In this document: in pieces, positions 10,310 through 20,483 of the stretch | Layout: each line of letters opens with the position of its first letter | Position numbering within the stretch: position 1 is the first letter of the stretch | Origin: Mariannaea sp. PMI_226 | Taxonomy: Eukaryota; Ascomycota; Sordariomycetes; Hypocreales; Nectriaceae | Assembly: GCA_024336345.1 (NCBI GenBank) | Contig: JANFOG010000011.1 | Span: 124,001 to 188,000, forward strand | Direction: 5' to 3' | Length of the DNA stretch: 64,000 nt | Made by a program: the position numbers and the translations under genes | The notes under the pieces: model-generated | The model's database searches: none | Seen by the model: the letters and a program-made list of their open reading frames with translations, nothing else | Told to the model about the DNA's origin: nothing

Positions 10310-13300
10310 ATGGCCTCAGTCATTAACTTCAAGGACGTCCCCAACATGGACTATATCGATATTGATTCCCAGGAGAACGTCTCTCCTCAAGCACTGAATA
10401 GCAGCCGCCAACCCAGCAAGCAACAAGTTCGGCATAGAGCCTCCGTCGCTTGTGCGGCATGCCGAGGTCGAAGGATACGATGCGTAGTGCCAAAGAGTGA
10501 ATCATCTTGTATTGCTTGCCAACACTCTGGCGCTGAGTGTATTATTAAGAATGACGATGAACGCCGGCGGTACGATGATCGTCTTCCTCATCTGCAACGG
10601 CTCACACAGGAAACGCTAACTAACTGTTCTCCCCTTGCACAGACCGATCTCAAAAGCATACATGTCTTCGCTATCAGATAGAATCTCTTTGCTCGAGGGT
10701 ATGCTGCTAGAAAAGGGCGTGGTACCACCTCCCTCCGTACACCCACCCAAGACGAGGCAAGGCGCCCCATCCAGGACCAAGGACGATGACAAGTCAATCA
10801 CCAATCATACCAAGCAAGATAGAACCAGGATTGTTGACTCTCCTGCTTATCATGGTTCCTCGCCTTCGGACTCACGCTATGATGACTTTGCGGTTTCTTA
10901 CAGTGAGCACGGTGATGCCAGCATGTCCGGGAGTGAGGTGCTCCAGCCACTAGCCAAAGATGAATCTCCGTTCCGAATGCTCGATCCGAAACAGGAGGAC
11001 GTTATCCACCGTCTGCTCTCTACTAAAGGAAATCTCTCCTTTGACCAAATAGGCCGCCTAAGATTTTTTGGTCCCACGGCTAACAGCCATGTGTACGCTG
11101 AGTCATCTGACCAATTTGACTCCCAGGAACCAGCAGAACAAGTTCGTCGTGCTGAGGGGGTCATTCGGTCCCTTAGCAATGAGACACACGACTATTTGAT
11201 GAGCCAGTTCTATTCGTTTTACAACCCAGTTTTAAAGGTCATCGATCGCGATGCCTTCGAGTTCGATCGGGAATCACGGAGAGCCTCGCCCAAGTTTTAC
11301 TCCTCGTTCCTCCACGTTACTATCCTCGCCATGGGCTATCGTGTAGCCGATATGGATCGAAATGATATGCGCAAGATAACTCTAGCCCCTCGGGAGAGTA
11401 CTTTGCACCGAGAAGCGAAGAATATGCTCGAGATTGAGCTTGAGCGTCCAGGTGGCATTCCAAGTGTACAAGCTCTCCTCCTGCTGGGTGACTTGGAGTG
11501 TGGAGTTGGACGGGATAACACAGGATGGATGTATTCAGGTAAGCTGAACTTCGGTGGTATTCCCGAGGGCTGCTATCTTCCATGCAACTCACTAACTTGA
11601 TTTCTTTTTCTTTTTTCTTTTTTTGCGTAGGTATGGCAAACCGTCTCGCCTTTGACATCGGCCTTCACTTGGACTGCAGAAATAATGCAATGACGGAACA
11701 GGAAAGACATATTCGGAACATGGTCATGAGGGCCTGCATGATCTACGACCGGTACTGGGGTCTATTCCTTGGTAGGCCCTTGGCAATAAAGAGTCAGGAC
11801 GTTGATCTTTTGTCAAACCGCTTCTCTCAGCTCAACCCGGTAGGACTTGAGCTTACAGAACGCGACTTGATTACTGAAATCTACGAACAGCTGATTGAAC
11901 TTATGGAGCTTGCTGGCAAGATTGTGGAAACTCGCGATAACAATACCTTTGACTACCCTTCCGATTCATACAATATACCTGCTGCGGGCGAAGCCGAAGA
12001 CAATGCCTACCGTCACGTCATTAACCTGGACAGACAGCTTCAGAACTGGTACCGAAGACTCCCCGAGCACCTCTCTTGGAAACCTGGCAACATCAAGGCC
12101 GCACCCTATAGCTTTTTTCTGCTACACCAGCAGTATCACGTCACTATGATTCTGCTACATCGGCCCTGGGCAAAATATGGGTCAATTACAGGAGATGGTG
12201 CCAGTACTGGGTCTCACTCCAGCCCAGCGAGCAGCGACCGCGTTGGTGGCATCAACCCCGAGACTGCGGCAGCGCCCATGCCGACGATGGCTGCAGGAGG
12301 TCTTTCAATAGGAACAGGAGAGTCTCATACAATAGTGCACGACAGCAGAACGTCTCTGTCTCGCAATATCTGCACCCAACAGGCGATCCGTGTTGCCCGC
12401 ATCTTCTGGCAGCATCGGCAACGGTTCGATGGCCGCAAGATCTTCGTCACTGGGATTCAGCACGCTGGAACTGCAGCCATTGCATTAATTGCTGCTCTCG
12501 CCTACCAGCGCAACGAGGCAGATCGACGAACTTACGTTGGCTATCTGGAGATTTTGTCTGATGCCCTGAGAGACATGAGTTGTACCTATCACCCAGCCAG
12601 CAGAATGGATGATTTGCTCAAAGCCGTTCTCGAGCAGATTCGGAATTCGATAGGAGAATCCCGACCTCGCAGTGGTAGCACTGGCCAACATGGGCTCTCA
12701 TTTAATCGGAGTACGTTGACGGGGTTCTCTATCAAGAGTGAAGATTCCGGCTCAATTCTTCCTTTGCGACGGGAGGCCGGGAATCTAGAGTTGACACAAC
12801 CATTCAAGAGGAGACGGCCGACATCAAGCCGAAGGGCTTCTGACGTTAGCTCCCTACGATCGCCTCTATTCGGTACACAGATTCAGTCTACACTATCTGG
12901 ATCTTCCGAAAGCCGAAATCAGATAGGCAGCTCTTTGAGCCAGAGCCAGCCTCCGCTAGATTCTTTCCTGTTGCCGGTAGGCGTTAATGCCGCGCCCAGT
13001 CAACTTAACATGGACTTTCTCAACAACGCTGACATGGAGCGGCCTGAAGGCATCCAGAAGGGTATGATGCGGGGGACGCAAAGCATTGATAACTGGGGAT
13101 TTATCATCCCTTCATCCGAAACGTGGGGAACAGACAATCTGCAAGATCGTCATCACATCACTGGGCCAGGATCATTTGATCCCACCGCTACCAATTGGAC
13201 CATTGGCTCACCAGGACCCGGCGCAAGCTCATTGTTGGCTCAAAGTGCGAGTCTTTCATCAGGTGTTGCATTAGGTCCGCCTAGATTTCGACACGGGTCC

Positions 13301-13546
13301 GGGGATGAAGCCATTCTCGGCCACCTAACGTATCCAAGTCATCCCGAGAATAATGAGGACCGGAACTTGAGAAACCCAAAAGAACTGGATCACAGTGGGG
13401 GGCTAAATTGGGCGGAGGGTGATTCCGTGATTGCCAACATGAGCCCAGCGAGTATAAGCGATTTGATCAATCCCACAGCAAAAATGCAAAATGCAAGCGA
13501 GAAAACATCTAGAAACCATGCGTTAGACTTTTTAAGTTTTTCATAG
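10310..13546 (+). CDS. Zn2Cys6 fungal transcription factor
   Basis: Exons are 10310-10569, 10643-11538 and 11631-13546, giving 1023 aa. Intron 1 uses a GTACGA donor, a GCTAAC branch site and a CAG acceptor. It joins ...DDERR to RPISKAYMSSLS in frame. The binuclear cluster has cysteines 48, 51, 58, 67, 70 and 77, with spacing C-x2-C-x6-C-x8-C-x2-C-x6-C. A leucine-rich linker (SSLSDRISLLEGMLLEKG) follows and probably dimerises. The middle homology region (Fungal_trans, PF04082 type) includes GMANRLAFDIGLHLD and IYDRYWGLFLGRP. The C-terminal ~400 residues are Ser/Gly/Asn-rich, as in activation regions. It is a nuclear DNA-binding regulator. I cannot assign it to a named factor. A convergent epoxide-hydrolase-like gene lies 630 bp downstream. 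Confidence 0.93.
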
Positions 13547-13647
13547 GTCTTTATAAAGTGTTAAAATAAGCAATAGAGTGAACACAGAGCTATATCATTA
13601 GTTTATAAATATAATAAGAAAAATAAATAAAGAAGAGTATACAATAT

Positions 13648-14096
13648 AGTAAATATTCAAAGTAAATATCTTGAGTGGATGTCTAGACTGGATGGAGATA
13701 TCTAAAGGAGATATTTGGAGTGGATATTTAGAGTGGATGTCCAAAGGAGATATCTAAAGCAGATGTCTAGAGTGGATGTCCGAAGGAGATGTCTGAAGGA
13801 GGTGTCTAAAGGAGATTTCTGAAGGGGATATCTGGAGTGGATGTCTAGAGCGGATGTCTGGAGCGGATGTCTGAAGTTGATATCTAAAGTAAATATTTAA
13901 AATAAATATATAAAATAAATATTTAAAATTAATATCTAAGGAATATATTTAAAGTGGATATCTAGAGTAAATATCTAGAATGGAGATCTAGAGTAGATAT
14001 TTAAAATAGATCTCTAAAGTGAATATCTAAAGGAGATGTCTAAAGCGGATCTCTGGACTGGGGGTCTAGATACTGGACTCTAGAGTAAATATTCAA
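13648..14096. repeat. Minisatellite, 13-bp unit, 34 copies, transition-degenerate
   Basis: The tract parses completely into 34 units of consensus AGWGGATRTCTRR. Two units are off length (19 bp at 13687-13705 and a 14-bp unit near the 3' end). The first and last units are identical (AGTAAATATTCAA). Most differences between units are G/A and C/T transitions, running from AGCGGATGTCTGG to AGTAAATATTTAA. It lies between the convergent transcription factor and hydrolase genes, so it may lie in the 3' UTR of either. Confidence 0.9.
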
Positions 14097-14174
14097 AATC
14101 TATAATTCTTTCTTCTTTAAGATAACCCTATCTGTCTAATTCTATTAGGGTGGGACTCTATGCTTTGTCTTGCC

Positions 14175-15203
14175 TTAGACGAAGCTTGCTACCTCTAGAA
14201 CTGCTGATATGAAAGCCTCAGGCTTTTCCTGAGGAAGATTGTGGCCTGCATCTTTAACTTGGTGATGAACGCGTTTTCCCGTAAAGTATGCTGCAGAAGA
14301 TGACCCGTTTGTAGGGGGAAAGTTGCCGTCAGCGAGGCCATCCAATGTCACAGCGGGTACTGAGATACGGGGCTGTTTGAGCAACTCCTTCTCGATCTCT
14401 GCGTACTCTGGATCTCCAGGGGCATAGAGAAGTCTGTGGCGGTACACGTGTGTAACGACACTGATGTAGTCTGGGTTGACAAACGTCTCTGCGGCCCTAT
14501 CAAGATCCGCCTCCGTGTAATTCCACTTGGGTGAATTCTTAGTCCAGACAACCCTGGCAATATCTTTTGGGTGCTCAGCTAGAGCTGCCTCTCCACGGGG
14601 CGTCAGGAAGTAATAGAAGTACCAGAATCCAGCTTCAATAGGAGCAGCAAGCGGAACCCAGGCTTGGGACAGGTCCTGAATAAGGTAACTATTGACAGAT
14701 ACAAGGCCGGAGCAACGTTCTGGCCAAAGAGCTGCTGCTACGCAAGCACCTCTGCCACCCCAGTCATATCCGGCAAAGATAGCCTTAGGGACCTTCAATG
14801 CGTCGAGAAGCTCGATAATATCGTGACCTAGCGCAGCTTGCTCGCCTGAACGGAAAGTATCGGTATGAAGAAACGTTGTTGGACCATTCCCGCGAAGGTA
14901 AGGAACGATCACACGATAACCCTTTTTGACAAGGGCTGGTGCCACATCGGTGTAACTGTGAATATCATATGGCCATCCATGTAGCAGCAAGACTACATCG
15001 CCGTCCGCAGGGCCATCTTCGTAATATGCGACTTGCAACTTGGTGGTATTGACATATCGAATGGGCTCAAGACGAGAACTGTGGCTTGTGGAGATGTGTG
15101 AAGAACCTCTAGGATTGTGGTTATTGTTGGAGTGTTGCGACGGAGCCGCAAAGACAGCTGCGGCAAAGACAGCGAATGTCGCGAAGAGAGATTTGACGAG
15201 CAT
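14175..15203 (-). CDS. Secreted alpha/beta hydrolase, epoxide-hydrolase-like
   Basis: A single exon of 342 aa. A signal peptide of about 19-20 residues precedes a His/Asn/Ser-rich linker. The HGWP oxyanion motif is at 75-78. The nucleophile elbow GYDWGG has Asp147 where esterases have Ser, which is typical of epoxide hydrolases and haloalkane dehalogenases. The catalytic His is probably 321, in AGHN. By family it opens epoxides by way of an alkyl-enzyme intermediate. The signal sequence suggests secretion or a vacuolar location, which is less usual for this family because many fungal members are cytosolic. The substrate is unknown. It is convergent with the Zn2Cys6 factor. Confidence 0.88.
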   Translation of the reverse strand: MLVKSLFATFAVFAAAVFAAPSQHSNNNHNPRGSSHISTSHSSRLEPIRYVNTTKLQVAYYEDGPADGDVVLLLHGWPYDIHSYTDVAPALVKKGYRVIVPYLRGNGPTTFLHTDTFRSGEQAALGHDIIELLDALKVPKAIFAGYDWGGRGACVAAALWPERCSGLVSVNSYLIQDLSQAWVPLAAPIEAGFWYFYYFLTPRGEAALAEHPKDIARVVWTKNSPKWNYTEADLDRAAETFVNPDYISVVTHVYRHRLLYAPGDPEYAEIEKELLKQPRISVPAVTLDGLADGNFPPTNGSSSAAYFTGKRVHHQVKDAGHNLPQEKPEAFISAVLEVASFV

Positions 15204-18200
15204 CGTGAAAAGACAACTACCGAATAATTTGTAACACAGGAGGATAATCCGACTTTCATGGTATTTATACTTGATAGATCTCAGAGGTAAAAACGGAATT
15301 CGGCTCCTCCAGCGGTGGCTATGCTTTGTTGCCAGTACTGTCTGATTCCATAGTTGCGGACAGGTGGGAACTTTTGCCTGCCTTTCAACCCGCTCAATGC
15401 ATGCCGGACTGTCGGATCTTCAGTTGCGAACTATGCCTGAAGCGCCTTGCTTACAAGACGAGGGCCGTTGTTTGGAGGATTTTTTTCTTCTTCAAAGCTA
15501 GTTATTTCTCTCCGCCATCCCCTCCTCTTCTTCGTGTCTCTCTCCTTATCTTGATGAATCACATATCTAATCTGAGCTCTCATGTAGAGCTGCTTATTAG
15601 AGAATAAATTCGTTGCCGCGAATCCTTAACTTTCTTCGCCTCGGGATTTGACCATGGAGAAATCCATTTTCATCATCCTTTCTAAGTAAGGCAATGGCTT
15701 AACATCAGTTTGGCGTCAATTATCGACGAAATGTCGTTTTGGGGATACGGCACTGCAAGCAAGATTGGTGCCGGCTGTGGAATCAGATGGTCTCAATTGG
15801 GCTTAGGTGGTGATGCCATGGACCCTCTTGGAGACGGTGAGAGTCCAGCACAGGGCAATTTCGCAAGGAACCAGAGCACTGCCCTCCTCCTTTTGCAATA
15901 CCACCCACCTGTCATTTGGCGATGTTGTGGATTACTACACACTAAAACGCCGAGGCTGCCAAAGTTCCCTGCCGATCTCTCTTCGATGGGCACTGCCACG
16001 TATAGAAACTCATTCTCTGCCTGTTGAGAGCCAGGGGGATTGGCTAGTCATGCAGAAATGGATGTTACAGAAGACATTGAGAAAAGTAGTTGCCTGCGTT
16101 AATTGGGGCCCTTACCTTCCTAATGGAATTTATGATTCCAAAGAAAATAATCAAAGTGAATATGAAGATATACCAGCAAATATTGAAATGACTTGTTTCA
16201 GCTATGTTCAGCTAAGAAAATTCCCGAGGTAATTACGCAAATTAGACTCGTGATTCTAGTGCATGCCGCTTCAACTCTCAAGTCTCCCTAGCGAAATTGA
16301 AGACAAGAGAGCACATCGATTTCGAAATGGGCATCTAAAGTTATCGTTTGGCATGTTTTGGTTCATATTAACTTTGGTCATGCCCTTTTCACCCAAATCT
16401 CTTTTTTTTTTGTCCTTCTTTCAGTAATGTGTCTTTATCATTCCCCTTCACCTGGTAGTATCTGCTCCGACATATATTCTTCAAACGCATTCTCCTCTTT
16501 GACTTTCGAATAGAAAGCAGAAGCATAATTCTCTGGTCTCCTGGCTTTGTGTCGATTTTTCAGCCAGAATGTTACAAATTTGTATTTGTGAGAAGGAACT
16601 GACACAACAACACCAAGGTTCACGTAGCAAAGTCCTCCCTAATATCAGTTTGTTGACCTATCTATGGTTGAAGCAGATAATCCTAGAAAACTATGAAATC
16701 TGCTCAAATGATACAGGTCAGGTTCCAACTTCCGGAGTTATCAAAGGGCATCTACTGGTATATAAGTTGAAGTTTTTGAGGAAATCCATGTCCAGACCTA
16801 ACCAATGCGTGGCTACTAAGGTCAAGATTAGTACAGCCCGCCTTTTTGGCTGACATGCTGTACGAGCCTTGGCTGAAGGCCGGTCGGTATTACGTTACAA
16901 AGGAAAATTGTGCTACAGGGCGAATATTCAACAACCTTCTCTGGACACACTCACAAACACGGCCATCATCCGATCAGGTGCAAGTAGACGCCATGTTAAG
17001 GACTGAGTGAGTGAGTGAAGCATTCAAGTCGCCTTTAGGCAAAAAAAAAAAAAAAAAAAAACCAGCCGAGTAACTTCTAGTTCAATTTCCTGATTACCCG
17101 TTTCAATTTCTAACTTTGGATGATTTGAGTAGGGAGCATGAACACACCAAAGTCAGTGGAGGCTAAAATATTGGTCAAGATTCGGACATAGTTCACATGG
17201 GTATCTGTAGTTGTCTACCTCTTTCTACGTATTGAACGGACATGTCCCGATTCGCAAGCAAATATCTGCAAAACAACACCTATGTAGATAATGGGCCAAT
17301 TTCATGCATAAATATCGGATACCATCGATTATTATGTACAGCAGACTCGAGTACTAAACGTGGCCCCGTGTCAATGAAGCATAATGACAAAATATTGGTT
17401 GTGAAGTGTGTGACGATGATCCACCTGCACCGTCAAAGTATTTGGGTGGCTTCCTCGATTGTACTTTTTTATCTAAGCGAGTTGTATACTGGATAAAGGG
17501 TGAAATAATCCGTTCTTTATGCGCAAAGAACCCCGGGAGAATGCAAAGAGAACACAAATACCTTTCCTTACAGCCTTATTGTTGTTGAGAATGGCATGCG
17601 TATTTGTCTTGTGGAACCGCGTGTTGGTTTTTGTTTAAAGGGGAGAGTGGGAAATCAGGTTGGGTCCATTAGCGGACTGCAACGCACTGCATACAGTGAG
17701 TGTGAGACAAAGAAAGCCTTTGTAGGTGAGTTGTTCGATATCTCTACTCCTCCCAATTCACATTAGTTATCGCAGCTTGAAGAGTAAAAGACAATGGTAA
17801 TTAAGATTGTACCGCTTTCCGACTCGTTCCAGAGATCGGAAATTCGGACCAACATTTTTCCCATTCACGTTTACCGTTGTTCGTTGACAACGTGACGACT
17901 TTGTGGCGACCGAGGTGGCCAACGTGTCTCGGATTACACAGATTACGGGTTTATGAAGTAACTGAATAGCTGCAACCTGAGTGGCTTGCATATGTGGAGC
18001 TGCTCACGAGGTGAATCACGAGACACCAGCGAATGCAGCTCATGGGATGGATGTGTTTTTTTGCCAATCGCAAACAGATGAAGCTCTCGGACTACCCAGC
18101 TAGAGCCGCTTCACAAGTCGAGAGCTGATACAGCTACTGTTTAAGTTTCAACTTGTTTAAATAGCATTTCTACCCATTGCAAGCAAACCATGGCCAAAGC

Positions 18201-18597
18201 ACTACCAGTGCCGTCATTTGCAAGTGAAAGGTGGAGACAAAGGTTCCCTTAGCATCACGCGATGGAGGTCCCAAGCCGCCTTTTGCTTTTTGCCTCGCCA
18301 TTGGGAGGATGGAGGCGATGCAGGAGTCAGACAATGACAGGCCACGCGAATGAGCATGCATTCATTGATGCATTCGTCAATTCTCGTGCCCTGAGTCTAG
18401 CGTGCATCATTTTTCCCCCCTGGAGCCAATTTATCCTCTCTCTTATCTTTGAACGACCCAGATGATGCTTCATACCTCAGCAGGTAACCACACTCTGTGA
18501 TTCACCAATTGAAGGCGCCAGCATTCCAAGCAGTGGATACCACTAAACGAAGGCCTTGAGCAATCAGCCGGCAAACAGGACGGGAGGAACACCTCAG

Positions 18598-18643
18598 CAA
18601 TGGGGCAAGCTATGGGGCAGTAAATGGGGCAATGGGGCCCCCC
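18598..18643 (+). repeat. ATGGGGC repeat, 4 copies
   Basis: Four ATGGGGC words occur within about 45 bp, followed directly by a GC-rich palindrome-like segment. No coding role is evident. Confidence 0.7.
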
Positions 18644-19070
18644 GCCCGGGGGCTGGCAACACTGGGTCGATTCTAGTGTCTGGGAAGGAATCTGCCGCTG
18701 GTCTGGGCAGTCTGGGGAAGTGGGCCTCAACATTGATTATGCTGGGGGGGATCCAGGCGACAACAACAATTGAGGTGAATTTGATATGAATACTGGGACA
18801 TTCACCGACCATGTTGTTCGAGGTGATACAGCGCAGCCAGAAACACCGAATGCGCAGATCTCCGATTATGATATGCATCCAAACTCAGCGATAGGGCGGC
18901 TCCTTGTTTCAATCTGGCCATGTTGGAGGGCATGTCATCAATCAAGACAGAGGCCCCAGGGGCCCCCAGGAACCCCCCGTCGCCTCACGTGCTGCTTGGG
19001 CTCCCACCTTCTTTTTCACACTTGGGCTACGCCACATCAGCAAAGATGGAGTATGTGTCCCTGGGTAAAA

Positions 19071-19119
19071 GGTAGGGAGGGTAGGGGAAGGTAAGGGAGG
19101 GTAGGCCAGGGTAGGGAGG
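19071..19119 (+). repeat. G-tract array with G-quadruplex potential
   Basis: Degenerate GGTAGGGA-like units give at least seven runs of three or more G, separated by loops of about 1-11 nt. Several sets of four tracts satisfy the usual G3+N1-7 rule. The array lies about 1 kb upstream of the small gene at 20130. Confidence 0.8.
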
Positions 19120-19858
19120 TAGTGATGTCTTCCTATCCAGCCAAGTCAATGGGCGGGCGGTATCGCCAGTCGCAATGTATTCTCTCCTGCTTCGCCTTCA
19201 GGTCTGTGAGTATTAAGGGATTTATTTATTTTACCGTCCTTTCTGGCACTCATTCAGTACCATTGTTTTCCTTCCTGTCGCGTCGCCTCTCGCCTCCATT
19301 TCACCAATGTAGCGTTGCACCGGTTCCTGGTTGCCGAGGGGTATGATGGCTCTATTCATGGCTAACGAGAAACAACGAATCATGTCTTGGATGGCGTCGT
19401 AGCAGGGCTCACATTGGAGGAAACCCAAACTATCCCCATGCTCCAATGATACCTTGATCGCCCCCGTCTCCAGTACAGTGTGCCTCTGACCAATTCCAGT
19501 GCACTTGTTTGCATTTTCGCACTCGAATGACTGCTCACATCCGGAAGTACACTGCTCACGCGGGCCTTACCCCGCTCGTTATTACAAGAGCCTACTGTAC
19601 ATCCCATCCCTTTCGAATGAGTCTGCCCAGTCATTTATAAGCCATCGATCCCGTCCTCTTCATCGTTTCGTGTTACTCTCTTTCCTCATCCGACCTCGCT
19701 CCCTCATCATCATTATTATTATCATCTCATCATCATCATCGCCATCACCATCAATTCACTTGCCCTCATCTAGCTTTCTAAACAACTGTAAGGTCTACCC
19801 TGTTCCCCCTTTCTTCCTTTCACTCTCCCTCTCACTCTGTCGGTTTCTCTCCCCCTCT

Positions 19859-19914
19859 GTCTCTCTCTCTCTCTCTCTCTTTTACTCACTCTTTGTGTGT
19901 GTGTGTGTGTGTGT
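19859..19914. repeat. Adjacent (CT)n and (GT)n microsatellites
   Basis: CT units at 19859-19880 and GT units at about 19894-19914, within a long pyrimidine-rich stretch upstream of the 20130 gene. Confidence 0.85.
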
Positions 19915-20129
19915 CTTTTCACTACCATTCCCTCACTTGCACTTTTGAGATATTGGCACCATGGTTTTCAGCCATCTTGCTGTGCTGCCCTCAACGTGCT
20001 CCTACTTTGGGACTTTGCCATGGCAAAACCATACACCAGCCATTGAACCTTTGTTGTCAGAATCGGCTAACATCCCATCTCTAGAAATCACCCCATCACC
20101 TCAACCCAAACATACCTACATCTATCATC

Positions 20130-20483
20130 ATGCCTGTCCGCGTTCCACGTCTTCCCAAGGCCAGACCCTCAGAGGTGCTCACTATTGGTGCTGCTGGTGG
20201 CCTAGTGTTGGCTCCTCTCTACCTTGTCATGCCTGGCGCCGAGGAACGCCTTCAGAAGCAAACCGACAAATGGGCACCCAGATGGGAGCGCAACATCAGC
20301 TACTTCACCCCACCTGTCGAACGCGGTGTTCAACGTATTGAGCCCCCAGTCTCAAGAATGGTGCAGCGGGTCGAGCAGCGACTTCCCCTTGAGAAGATGG
20401 CCAAGTCAGTAGACAAGGGCATTCGGTCCGGTATTGCGCGGTTCAACCCTGAATCCAAATCAGGCCCATCAGGTTCAACCTAA
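20130..20483 (+). CDS. Small predicted membrane protein, unknown function
   Basis: A single exon of 117 aa. I do not recognise the family. The N-terminus is short and basic (PVRVPRLPKARP), followed by one hydrophobic segment at about residues 14-35. The rest is charged and soluble. Two 11-residue units occur back to back (PPVERGVQRIE and PPVSRMVQRVE), followed by a similar QRLPLEKM stretch. The basic start plus one transmembrane segment would fit a mitochondrial or ER tail-out protein, but that is inference. Support for coding: ordered composition, sensible codon use and a pyrimidine-rich leader. An overlapping frame at 19961-20341 is less protein-like. Confidence 0.7.
   Translation: MPVRVPRLPKARPSEVLTIGAAGGLVLAPLYLVMPGAEERLQKQTDKWAPRWERNISYFTPPVERGVQRIEPPVSRMVQRVEQRLPLEKMAKSVDKGIRSGIARFNPESKSGPSGST

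Larger units (their letters stand above)
15204..20129. other. Gene-poor intergenic region, about 4.9 kb
   Basis: No domain-bearing frame was found. It contains a poly(A) run at about 17041-17062, ATGGGGC repeats near 18598-18643, a G-tract array at 19071-19119, and CT and TG microsatellites at 19859-19914. The pyrimidine-rich stretch from about 19680 to 19960 looks like the leader region of the small gene at 20130. Confidence 0.6.

Noticed and set aside
15807..16232. 141-codon open frame on the + strand
   Set aside because: No recognisable domain or splice partners; composition looks random.
17041..17062. Poly(A) run as a possible retroposon tail
   Set aside because: No adjacent coding relic or target-site duplication seen.
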